A model generated the notes under the pieces. That model worked only from the letters and a program-made list of their open reading frames with translations. It did no database searches and was not told the origin of the DNA. Of a DNA stretch of 64,000 bases, positions 36,401-43,484 are shown piece after piece. The DNA is from Fabrea salina (Eukaryota; Ciliophora; Heterotrichea; Heterotrichida; Fabreidae). The stretch spans positions 269,816-333,815 of the forward strand of contig JALIHJ010000007.1 of NCBI GenBank assembly GCA_022984795.1, read 5' to 3'. Every line of letters begins with the position of its first letter. Within the stretch, counting starts at the first letter, position 1. The translations under genes and the position numbers were made by a program.

Positions 36401-37361
36401 CAAAGGAGGCAACTCACAACAAGCCAGAGAAAACCACGAACTCCAAGAACAAGTTTACGCAATCACAAAAGAAAACCAACTAGTCAACGAACAACTCATG
36501 AAAGTAACTCAAGAAAAAGACTCACTCAAACAAAAGAACGACGAAGTCACCCGTAACGAAAGAATGACTCAACAAATGATCAGAAGTGTAGAAAGGGAAA
36601 AAGAAGACCTCTCCCTCACCTACAGAAAAGCCTGTGAAGAAAACGAACGCCTTTCCCGGTCACTGAACGTGCTTAACTCCCAGCACAAAGACCTGTACTC
36701 TAAGTTGCAAGAGTGCGAACAAGAACTAGTTAACGCCCAGAACTACATAGCCCAACAAGAACAAGGCATCAGTGCTTACTACCAAGAAATCAACACCCTT
36801 GAAAAACAAGTGTCCCACCTGACCTACCAACTCGAAGTTTCTGAAAAGAAAGTCCAAGAAGCTGTTGAAAGCAAAGAAGCCGCACTCAGAGACATGACTA
36901 GTGTACGCCACTTAACTGTTGGCTTAGAAACTTCCAAAGAAGAACTTCAGCGCCAAATAGCCAAAGCCGAAAACGAAGCCCTTATAGCACAAAGCAAACT
37001 CAGGTCTACGCAAAGTGAACTCCAAGCACTTAAGTCACAACTTGAGTACGAAAAACAAAGAAGCCAAGACCTCGAAAACCTACTGTCTAAAGAACGCGAA
37101 AACTTGTACACCACCCAAAAAGAATTAAACGCAGCTTCACAAGAAAAGTTCACAAGTTCTTTATCCAGCCAGGACCAGTTCCAACTCCAGAAAACAAGGG
37201 ACGAAGTACTTAACTTGGAAATGGAAGTCATGAAGCTCCGAGAAGAAAACTCCAAGTACAAACACCAACTCTACAAAGCAGAAACCAAAGTTGAGGACCT
37301 TGAGTACCAAATCGGAAGAACTCGCAAAAGGTACACTGAAGAGTCCTGGAGTCACGAGTAA
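33402..37361 (+). CDS. giant coiled-coil protein (1,319 aa)
   Basis: Starts at ATG 33402 (MDVAAQRK). About 4 kb without intron or break. From residue ~50 to the end it is nearly unbroken coiled coil of E/K/Q/L/S heptads, with one low-complexity Ser/Gln/Gly stretch at ~170-205. No motor or kinase domain. Rootletin, centrosomal CEP-type and filament proteins look like this; a structural role in basal-body rootlets or fibres is likely but the exact family cannot be named by eye. Only 4 bp separate its stop from the ammonium-transporter start. Confidence 0.85.
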   Translation: MDVAAQRKYQSNCNLGLKKRLDSLHYCLPLSLESSPLVERLLNDLLKTVEGFQQLKKTNAGLSKEAQETKSQLEPLQAEIVRLRKENNDLHLHLMQTKDQTHSSSSKWRDSYKTLESENTDLKFLVEKLKGDYNKLESQNLHLKQKLDSALSKTYLPSAQKGLTEGSLSSSTNIQGRTQGFEVSAPLQGRQTSSFQKPNQEWARELRSADERARKFQEEYEQLAKLKQLSDDEIKRLQSKLETREQEISRISALIGESVDPQKVKVSYEVQTKDQSIQQLNQRIDYLYSENTRMEKELEEANSKIRQFLNMDKENKHMSESLAQIRTQNQDLKKKLAELEALGTKLEKPNFEETAKFSLENENLKNQLQSLHLENKQLKEEASRADSLKAAYNSDKTAYSQAVQKLDNEREKLQTKINEFQTQIKNLESELKSANSQKEQYYNQSNNLRRELENLQESYTRANKDHLSTTEESYGLRHQISSLESKNNLLQSQIDNLNFELERANKFRRAAEEELENLREVSFKAKTEVDSSSAAKQKLQVLYESSQKEVANLKEEIAHLGKLREKDKEALLDSEARNRDLNSQLASAQYSISEVQRNHSEVSEELKAKLEELRKQEKLKSSIEQELAELRPLKLKCDRLTQENEKLKENSGKVYSQETQFQRQLYDLQDSLRSKDYQIEQLKTDIQSAEEDKQQLLQEIEKLESRVYYLSENQKQTQYLGQESSSLKKQLEETREREHSCIREIEQLKSEVRKAQDAQKNSQKQLQRAADQKEALELQVEKLQENIENLQNQGTYTHSEKLKLEERAFQAEMEAEEMKRQLSQEQHSKYRLEDELKSLKSKLESEKSHSGRLEEQNTQLKSLIENLESVREDLLKKLQGVNRKKNVDEEQRTQLLSETNSLRKQIAAKDDEILQIQEALKNLDEERDYVQSLLDQKTEELSSIETELSKQHQENAKLKDSLQQLESKESTASKRIDEKERQIQRLTEKLEYLERELEETKGGNSQQARENHELQEQVYAITKENQLVNEQLMKVTQEKDSLKQKNDEVTRNERMTQQMIRSVEREKEDLSLTYRKACEENERLSRSLNVLNSQHKDLYSKLQECEQELVNAQNYIAQQEQGISAYYQEINTLEKQVSHLTYQLEVSEKKVQEAVESKEAALRDMTSVRHLTVGLETSKEELQRQIAKAENEALIAQSKLRSTQSELQALKSQLEYEKQRSQDLENLLSKERENLYTTQKELNAASQEKFTSSLSSQDQFQLQKTRDEVLNLEMEVMKLREENSKYKHQLYKAETKVEDLEYQIGRTRKRYTEESWSHE

Positions 37362-37365
37362 GTAA

Positions 37366-38718
37366 ATGGCAGTTTTAGTGTCCAGTATAAATATGAGGTC
37401 CAAAGTTTTTATTTGGGCAGTGGTTTTCATAGAAGCTGTTTTGGTGCTTTTCTACAGCTTGTTTGTCCGCTTCGAAGACGCAGCCAACCTTGAAACTTAC
37501 GGCAAACAAGAATTTGAGGACAGAGCCAACCACCAACTGGACCTCTACCCACTTTTCCAACACATAAGTGTTATGATTTTTGTGGGCTTTGCGTTCAACA
37601 TGTCTTTCCTCAAGTACCACAACTGGAACAGCATTTCCTTAAACTTCTTAGTGGGAGCTTTTGGACTCCAACTCTACATCGTGTTTTACGGGTTTTGGTT
37701 TGCACTAATTAAGGATGACTGGGAGACCTACGTGGAAATCAGCATTTCTAAGCTGGTGGGGGCCCAGTACTGCGTGGCAGGAATCCTCATCTCCTTCGGA
37801 GCTCTTTTGGGGAAAGTCAATGCCTTGCAAATGCTCGTGCTCACTGTGGTGGAGTCCTTAGTTTACACTCTAAACGAAGTAATAGTAGTCCAGGAACTAA
37901 AGGCCATTGACTACGGAGGGAGTTTTGTTTTCCATGCTTTTGGGGCCTTTTTTGGAGTAGCAGCAGCCTGGATAGTTTCTCCTCCCAACACCAAAAATCA
38001 CCCGCACAACCAAACTTCCCATAAGGGAATGGTTTACACTGCTATTGGAACTATGTTTCTTTGGATGTTTTGGCCCTCTGCCAACACAGCTGGAATCCAA
38101 AACCCACAAGAACGCTACTTAGGCATTTTAAACACTATTTTGGCTCTTACAGGCAGCACTATGACTACTTTTGCTACTTCGGCTGCTTTGAACTCTGGCA
38201 AATTCAAAATGCAAAACATCCTAAATGCTTCGCTAGCTGGAGGAGTTTTGGTGGGAAGCAGTTGCAACTTTATACTCTACCCGGGAGTGTCGTTGGCAAT
38301 AGGAATTCTTGCAGGGTGCATTACTACTGTTGGCTTTGAAAGAGTCAACCTTTACTTTGTGGAGAAATTCAAACTCTACGACACTTGTGGAGTGCTTTAC
38401 TTGCATGGGTTTCCAGGAGTGCTGAGTGGAGTCATTTCTTCGCTGGTCATTGCTACTCGGGAAAACACTGACCTAGAAGAAGCAACTTTTGGAATCGAAG
38501 ATTCCTTTAACGAACAAGCAGTTAACCAGTTGTTGGCTGTTTTAGTTACTTTTGGTATTTCAGTAGTATTTGGAGCAGTTTCTGCCTACATTATCAAGGC
38601 TCAGGTATTTTCTGAGGAAAAGCTCTTTGTGGACGACCCAGACTGGACTGAAGCTAAGAGTCCTAAGCCTGAAGGCTATGAGCTTCCAGTCACGGCAACC
38701 GAGAAGAACAGAGCTTAG
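37366..38718 (+). CDS. Rh-type ammonium transporter
   Basis: 450 aa with about 12 TM segments. It shows Rh glycoprotein signatures: the first channel His in GGSFVFHAFGAFFG (~186-199) and the second in GVLYLHGFPGVLSG (~344-357), the twin-His pair that conducts NH3/NH4+, plus the Rh-specific PLFQHISVMIFVGFAF and MLWMFWPS-like region (MFLWMFWPSANTA). Closer to Rh (RhAG/RhCG) than to AMT/Mep proteins. Likely plasma-membrane or contractile-vacuole ammonia export. Tail ~50 aa, cytosolic. Stop is TAG. Confidence 0.93.
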   Translation: MAVLVSSINMRSKVFIWAVVFIEAVLVLFYSLFVRFEDAANLETYGKQEFEDRANHQLDLYPLFQHISVMIFVGFAFNMSFLKYHNWNSISLNFLVGAFGLQLYIVFYGFWFALIKDDWETYVEISISKLVGAQYCVAGILISFGALLGKVNALQMLVLTVVESLVYTLNEVIVVQELKAIDYGGSFVFHAFGAFFGVAAAWIVSPPNTKNHPHNQTSHKGMVYTAIGTMFLWMFWPSANTAGIQNPQERYLGILNTILALTGSTMTTFATSAALNSGKFKMQNILNASLAGGVLVGSSCNFILYPGVSLAIGILAGCITTVGFERVNLYFVEKFKLYDTCGVLYLHGFPGVLSGVISSLVIATRENTDLEEATFGIEDSFNEQAVNQLLAVLVTFGISVVFGAVSAYIIKAQVFSEEKLFVDDPDWTEAKSPKPEGYELPVTATEKNRA

Positions 38719-38731
38719 TAACTCATAATAA

Positions 38732-39430
38732 ATGAATTCACAAAAAACAGTTTGGATAATAATATTGGGGTTTAGCTTGATAAGGGCAATTATAGATTAC
38801 TACAAACAAGAAAGCGAGTGGGAGGACTGTCCCTACCCCATTTCTCTTTGGTACACAGTGCAGAACATAGGCTTTGTATCTTCTATTCTGATAAGTCTTT
38901 TGGGGTTTACTTTAATTACGGAAGAAAGGTTTCCTCTCAAGTGGGTGTTTGTAACACTGCCTGCTTTACTCCAGGTCCTCAACTTGGGCTGGACTGTTTT
39001 AGGAACTTTTTGGGCCTACAAAGTAATTCACGAGTCTAAAGAATGCGTAATTCATAGGTAGCTCCCCGAACCAGCTTACGAATTAGTGATCCAGGTAGTG
39101 GTGAGTTACTTCTATTGGCTGGTAACTAGCTTTGTAGTGTGCATGCTGATTTTGGTGATTTTCTTGCGTGAAGGGTTTATGAACCCTCCTTTGGCTTTAG
39201 AAGCAGAGGGACTTCCTGACCACCTGCTTACTAAACTGCCCACTAAAACCCTCACAGAAGAAATCACTTGTGGAATCTGTTTAGAAAACGCTGTTTCTGG
39301 GGAACAAGTTAAAGTTCTTCCAGTTTGTGAGCACAAGTTTCACCCCGAGTGCATTGACAACTGGCTCCGGAGGAGTCCTGCTTGTCCTTACTGCAGAAGG
39401 CCAGTATCTCCCCAAGATTTAAGTTTCTAA
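38732..39430 (+). CDS. multi-pass membrane RING-H2 protein with one 15-nt intron
   Basis: Exons 38732-39046 and 39062-39430; 227 aa. Three hydrophobic segments lie in exon 1 (~5-22, 38-60, 70-93) and one in exon 2 (~115-140), followed by a cytosolic RING-H2 finger CGICLENAVSG … CEHKFHPECIDNWLRRSPACPYC at the C-terminus. Probably a membrane-anchored E3 ubiquitin ligase. Without the intron the two halves would look like separate small ORFs. It follows the Rh gene by 13 bp. Confidence 0.85.
39047..39061 (+). other. 15-nt intron (phase 0)
   Basis: GTAATTCATAGGTAG. The shorter GTAATTCATAG (11 nt) would break the frame, so the 15-nt form is chosen. It fits the GTAA-N5-A-NN-TAG consensus. Confidence 0.88.
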
Positions 39431-39437
39431 TGTAAAA

Positions 39438-40115
39438 ATGCGCAGGTTTTCAGATGTCATCAAACCTAAAGACAAGGTAGTGAGGGTTTCTCCCAAAAAG
39501 TTCCAGTCAATGGCAGAAACAGGGTACTTCACCAACAAAGCAGTGTCTTTAGATACAAAAAACAACACCTTAGCACAAAGAGTTTTGGACTCAGGAAGTA
39601 TCTCTGTCAAAGACAAAGACTTGAAGTTCGTGCAAACTGACATCTCCACTGCAAAGGCCTTGGACTTGGACTCCAGCTTTGTGAAAACTGACTTGGGGGA
39701 AATCAAAGTTTACTCCAAAAACCAAATGCTCCTTGAAGACATCGACCCCTACAACTTGCCCCCAGACAAAGACATCATCTTGTTTGGAAAAAGGGCCCAA
39801 CTCACAGCTGTAGGCAGACTTGTGCCAGGAGAAGGTGAAGAAGGCTCCGGCAAGGTTGACTCTAAAATTTTTTATGAAGAAAAACAGAAGCACGGAGTCA
39901 ATGTTACCTGGAAGACTTACTTGAAGTTGATGCCCCTTCTTCCATTTGGGTTGTTTTTGGTTACTTACTTAGGAGTAGTTAAGGAGTACTACAGAGTGAG
40001 GGGGTTTTACGTAGCTTTGGACAGAGAAAACAAAGAACTACTTGACACAGTTAAAGAAATCCCCAAAAACATTCCCAAAGCCAACGAACGCCTTGAAGTC
40101 CTGTACCCAAGTTAA
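39438..40115 (+). CDS. single-TM protein, unknown
   Basis: 225 aa. A long hydrophilic N-terminal region of ~155 residues (rich in Asp/Lys, predicted beta-like) is followed by one hydrophobic helix (LKLMPLLPFGLFLVTYLGVV, ~162-181) and a ~45-residue charged C-terminal helix. No signal peptide. Family not recognised; mitochondrial or ER membrane is possible. It starts 7 bp after the RING gene. Confidence 0.65.
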   Translation: MRRFSDVIKPKDKVVRVSPKKFQSMAETGYFTNKAVSLDTKNNTLAQRVLDSGSISVKDKDLKFVQTDISTAKALDLDSSFVKTDLGEIKVYSKNQMLLEDIDPYNLPPDKDIILFGKRAQLTAVGRLVPGEGEEGSGKVDSKIFYEEKQKHGVNVTWKTYLKLMPLLPFGLFLVTYLGVVKEYYRVRGFYVALDRENKELLDTVKEIPKNIPKANERLEVLYPS

Positions 40116-40150
40116 GGTATTTAATTAAGTTTGTCTAGGAGTCTCTAAGA

Positions 40151-40221
40151 GCATCAGTAGTTTAGGGGTAGAATGCGACGTTGCCATCGTTGCGACCCGG
40201 GTTCGAATCCCGGCTGATGCA
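40151..40221 (+). tRNA. tRNA-Gly (GCC)
   Basis: 71-nt cloverleaf: acceptor GCATCAG/CTGATGC with discriminator A, D-loop TTTAGGGGTAGAA, anticodon stem CGACG/CGTTG with loop TTGCCAT (anticodon GCC), and T-arm with B box GGTTCGAATCC at 40200-40210. Very close to the eukaryotic tRNA-Gly(GCC) consensus. No intron. Confidence 0.95.
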
Positions 40222-40226
40222 TTTTT
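40222..40226 (+). terminator. Pol III terminator
   Basis: Five T immediately after the tRNA-Gly. It lies 1 bp before the stop codon of the convergent CDPK gene. Confidence 0.75.
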
Positions 40227-40227
40227 A

Positions 40228-41718
40228 TTATTTACAAAGTTCTAAGTAACTTGTGAAGTTGGTGTACTGAACAGGGTTCATAGGAGAGTTCACAAGGCTT
40301 TGGCAGTCTGCAATCATTCTTTTGAATTCCTGGAAGTCAATTTGGCTGTCCTGGTTAGTGTCGAATTCAGAAATCATCTCCTTAAGCACACTTGTAGGAA
40401 GGGGGTTCCCAATGCGTTCCATAGCTTCTCCCAAACTCTCAGCTGTGATTCTTCCGTTTTCTTCGAAGTTTCTGAAAGCCTCAAAAAGCAGTTCTTCATT
40501 AAGTAACTTCTTTTTGTCAATGGTCGCTAGAAGGAAGTCTGTGTAGTTAAACCAGGCTTTGTCCAAACACTCCACACTGTCCACAATCCTTTGCATGTCT
40601 TCAAAAGCAACCGGGAAGTTGGACTTTTGGAGTGCAAAAAGAATATCTCCTGCAAACACGCATCCTGACTTTGTGTGGTCTAAAGAAGCAAACGCCTCGT
40701 TGAGGTCAGCTATTTCTACCAAGTTGAGTCTTTTGACCAGAACTTTCATGGCTTCTTGCTGAAACTTTTTGGGGGCTTTGAAGTCCCTTAGTTTCTGGAG
40801 AATCTTAGTCGGTATTTTGGGAGTTTGGGCATTGGAAGTGAACCACTTGTGCCTAAGTGCCTTTGAAGCAGTGATTCTTTTGGAAGGCCTTGCAACTAGC
40901 ATTTTAAACACTAAGTCTTTGGCCTCCCTTGAAACCTTTTTCCAAACCTTAAGGTCTAGTTCTAGTCTGACTTCAACGATTTTCTGGAAAATCGACTCCT
41001 GGGACTTGCCGTTGAAAGGAGGTCTTCCAGACAAAAACAAGTACAAAATAACTCCTAAACTCCAAACGTCGCATTCCTTTCCGTACTTGCCCTTAATTAC
41101 TTCAGGGGCTACGTAGTAAGGAGTGCCTACAAAGGTCTTCAAGTCAGTTTCTTCAAACTTCTTAGCTAAACCAAAGTCTATAAGTTTGACTTCTGCAGAG
41201 GAGTCTTGTGAAGTTAACAGAAAGTTCTCAGGCTTAAGGTCTCTGTGGCAGATGTTGTTGGAGTGCAAGTAGTTTACAGCCGAAAGCATTTTAGTCATGA
41301 GCTGGGCTACTTCCAACTCAGTTAAGTTCTTGTTTTTAGTGAAGTAGTCCAGAACGTCCCCTCCAGTGCAGTACTCCATAACTAAGTGCAAGTACTTAAA
41401 GTCTTCATAGATCTCGTAGAGGTTTATAATGTTGGGGTGGTCAGCTGTGCGCAGCAGTTCTACTTCTGCCCTTAACAAGTCAATATGCTTTCCTACCTTT
41501 GCTTTGTTAATCGACTTAATTGCAAAGTAAATTCCAGGTTTGGTTTTGCGTTGGGCTTGCCTCACAGTGCCAAAATGTCCATGACCAATTACTTTCAAAA
41601 ACTCAAAGTTGTCTTGGATCTTGTTTAAGTTGATTCCGTCTGAAATCGCAGACTCTTTGAGGTTCTTTGCAAAGGAAGGTGCCACTACTTTAGAATGTTT
41701 CTTTACACAGTTTCCCAT
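40228..41718 (-). CDS. calcium-dependent protein kinase (CDPK), lipid-anchored
   Basis: 496 aa. Begins MGNCVKKHSK, a myristoylation/palmitoylation signal. Kinase domain ~38-300: GHGHFGTV, AIKSINKAK, CHRDLKPENFLL, DFGLAKKFEE, VGTPYYVAPEVI. A junction helix and a C-terminal four-EF-hand lobe follow. Only the last hand is canonical (DTNQDSQIDFQEF); the first (DHTKSGCVFAGD) is partial and the second and third have lost most ligands. Ca2+ activation is expected but with few sites. CDPKs of ciliates act in secretion and motility. The start lies in TATAAATG. Confidence 0.9.
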   Translation of the reverse strand: MGNCVKKHSKVVAPSFAKNLKESAISDGINLNKIQDNFEFLKVIGHGHFGTVRQAQRKTKPGIYFAIKSINKAKVGKHIDLLRAEVELLRTADHPNIINLYEIYEDFKYLHLVMEYCTGGDVLDYFTKNKNLTELEVAQLMTKMLSAVNYLHSNNICHRDLKPENFLLTSQDSSAEVKLIDFGLAKKFEETDLKTFVGTPYYVAPEVIKGKYGKECDVWSLGVILYLFLSGRPPFNGKSQESIFQKIVEVRLELDLKVWKKVSREAKDLVFKMLVARPSKRITASKALRHKWFTSNAQTPKIPTKILQKLRDFKAPKKFQQEAMKVLVKRLNLVEIADLNEAFASLDHTKSGCVFAGDILFALQKSNFPVAFEDMQRIVDSVECLDKAWFNYTDFLLATIDKKKLLNEELLFEAFRNFEENGRITAESLGEAMERIGNPLPTSVLKEMISEFDTNQDSQIDFQEFKRMIADCQSLVNSPMNPVQYTNFTSYLELCK

Positions 41719-41741
41719 TTATAGTTAATTAATTAATTGGT

Positions 41742-43226
41742 CTAGCAGTGAGTTACTTTATGCAGTGAGTCATACACCCTATGTAAAGTAGAGAAAAATA
41801 CCATCGTGTTTCCTTTTTTTAGTTTAAAGTCAAGCACAAAAATCTCTAAGTATTTATAAATGTTCACCTGGAACTTAAGCATTGGAACCCATTGACTTCT
41901 AACCAGCAAACAAAAGTTGTTTAGGATTTTCCACTCCAAACCAGCTCCACGCAAACTCTCGAAAAGTTTCACCATAAACAAGTAAGGCTTCAAAATACAC
42001 CTGAACCCGTAAACCCAATTATTGGGAACTACTGGGTGCACTGAGTTGAGTTCTAGGTTTTCCTCAGAGTCTTTTCGCGAACTAGCTTCTGTGGAGTCTT
42101 CAATCAGCATACTTTCTAAAGATATTTGCTTGAACAAAGGAACAATTGAGCATAACTTTTTGTCCAACTGGTCCCTGTACCTACCTAGTTTTTCGTCAAG
42201 CATTATTTCGTAGCAAACGCACAGGTCTGTGTTTTCCTTGTTGGTGATGGACTCTTTAAGGGACTCAAGGCTAACCTGGACTTTTTTGAATTCCGGGAGA
42301 CTAAGCACTTGGTAAAGAACCTCTTCGTCAACCTGTCTAGCAGAGTCTCCTTTCCGAAGTCTGTTCAAAGAGTTCACTTCTCCGGTAAACATTGCTGCTT
42401 CTGAGAACTTAATGTGGGGTGGAATGTTGATTTTGAACCAGGGGTGCTTCATGATTTGCTTGATAGTGATGCGGGCTAGGGGGTCTGGGTTGAGCATTCT
42501 GAAGATCAAGTCTTTCACTGGCTCGGAGAAGTGATAGGGCATCTGGAACTTAGCTGCTTTTATTTTGGAAAACAAAACAGGAATGCTTCCTTCATCAAAA
42601 GGGAGGAAGCCTGCAAGAAGGGCATACAAAACCACCCCCAAACTCCAAACGTCCACTTCAGGACCACAGTACTTGTTTCCACTGATGACTTCGGGAGCAG
42701 CATAGTTAGGAGACCCGCAAGAAGTTTTCAGAAACTCTCCGTCTTTCAAGAAATTGCTCAGTCCAAAGTCTGCAATCTTAACGTTCCCGTTTTGGTCCAG
42801 AAGTAGGTTTTCTGGCTTAATGTCCCGATGGACTACTCTGTGGAAGTGGCAGTACTCAATTCCTGAAACTATTTGTTGCAAGTAGTACCTGCCTAGTTCT
42901 TCACAAAGTCTCCCATTTCTTTCGATTAGCGAGTACAACTCACCTCCAGGCAAGTACTCCATCACCAAAAGCAAGTGGTTGTGTGTACTGATCACTTCGT
43001 AAAGTCTGATGATGTGTGGGTGCTGAAAAAACTTCAGTAGATTTATTTCCCTTGTCACTTTCTGCGCAAACTGTTTTTCCCTAATGTTTTTTTTGCTCAA
43101 AACTTTTATAGCAACGTAGGTCTTAGTGATTTCGTGTTGTGCCACTAAATATAACTTACACTTCACTTTCCCGAAAGTACCTCCTCCCAAAGCTCTAATT
43201 ATTCGATAATTTCCGAGTTGCGACAT
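41742..43226 (-). CDS. SNF1/AMPK alpha-like protein kinase, copy 2, with hidden intron
   Basis: 489 aa after removal of a 15-nt phase-1 intron (43159-43145); unspliced it would be 494 aa with CKLYL inserted in beta-strand 2, where spliced VKLAQHEITK matches the family exactly. Kinase: GGGTFGKV, AIKVLSKK, VHRDIKPENLLL, DFGLSNFL, T-loop KTSCGSPNYAAPEV. The C-terminal regulatory region includes NWVYGFRC (AMPK-like) near 395. Paralogue of the 8133-9569 gene, with clear divergence. Stop is TAG. The AMPK alpha role (energy sensing) is expected. Confidence 0.92.
   Translation of the reverse strand: MSQLGNYRIIRALGGGTFGKVKCKLYLVAQHEITKTYVAIKVLSKKNIREKQFAQKVTREINLLKFFQHPHIIRLYEVISTHNHLLLVMEYLPGGELYSLIERNGRLCEELGRYYLQQIVSGIEYCHFHRVVHRDIKPENLLLDQNGNVKIADFGLSNFLKDGEFLKTSCGSPNYAAPEVISGNKYCGPEVDVWSLGVVLYALLAGFLPFDEGSIPVLFSKIKAAKFQMPYHFSEPVKDLIFRMLNPDPLARITIKQIMKHPWFKINIPPHIKFSEAAMFTGEVNSLNRLRKGDSARQVDEEVLYQVLSLPEFKKVQVSLESLKESITNKENTDLCVCYEIMLDEKLGRYRDQLDKKLCSIVPLFKQISLESMLIEDSTEASSRKDSEENLELNSVHPVVPNNWVYGFRCILKPYLFMVKLFESLRGAGLEWKILNNFCLLVRSQWVPMLKFQVNIYKYLEIFVLDFKLKKGNTMVFFSTLHRVYDSLHKVTHC
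43145..43159 (-). other. 15-nt phase-1 intron without stop codon
   Basis: Coding-strand GTAAGTTATATTTAG. Phase 1 gives codons xGT AAG TTA TAT TTA Gxx, so the ORF stays open. Its removal restores the universally aligned kinase sequence FGKVKLAQHEITK. Confidence 0.92.
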
Positions 43227-43484
43227 TTTAATAATGGCAGTTTATGGATTTGGATTCATTAACAACTTCTAATATGGAATTTAACTCACTACACAGATTA
43301 TGGAATTAGGTTAGTTTTAATAATTCTTAAACTTAAACCCATATTTCTAGTCAGTATCTTAAAGTATGAAAAACAGAACTCGGTTTGCCGCGAAACAAGG
43401 GCTTCCCTCCATCTTTATGAAACTCCCGCGGTTTCTTAAAAAAGGCTCCATTTGGGGTTTTGGCGCCTAGAGAACTGGTAATAA
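43227..43484 (+). promoter_or_regulatory. RB promoter region with E2F-consensus sites
   Basis: 258-bp gap between divergent SNF1-like and RB genes. Two sites match the E2F/DP consensus TTTSSCGC: TTTGCCGC at 43384-43391 (within TTTGCCGCGAAA) and TTTGGCGC at 43459-43466 (in TTTTGGCGCC), 18 bp before the RB ATG. This local stretch is richer in CG than other intergenic regions. Confidence 0.6.

Noticed and set aside
34820-36412. Several Ser-rich antisense frames over the giant coiled coil
   Set aside because: Antisense shadows of heptad-repeat coding sequence.
37358-37372. GTAAGTAAATGGCAG between the giant coiled-coil and Rh genes could be a 15-nt intron
   Set aside because: Ends in CAG, lacks A at position 10, and its removal does not join the two frames; both genes have their own stop and start.
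37885-37899. GTAATAGTAGTCCAG in the Rh transporter
   Set aside because: The encoded VIVVQ fits the conserved Rh alignment and the site does not end in TAG.
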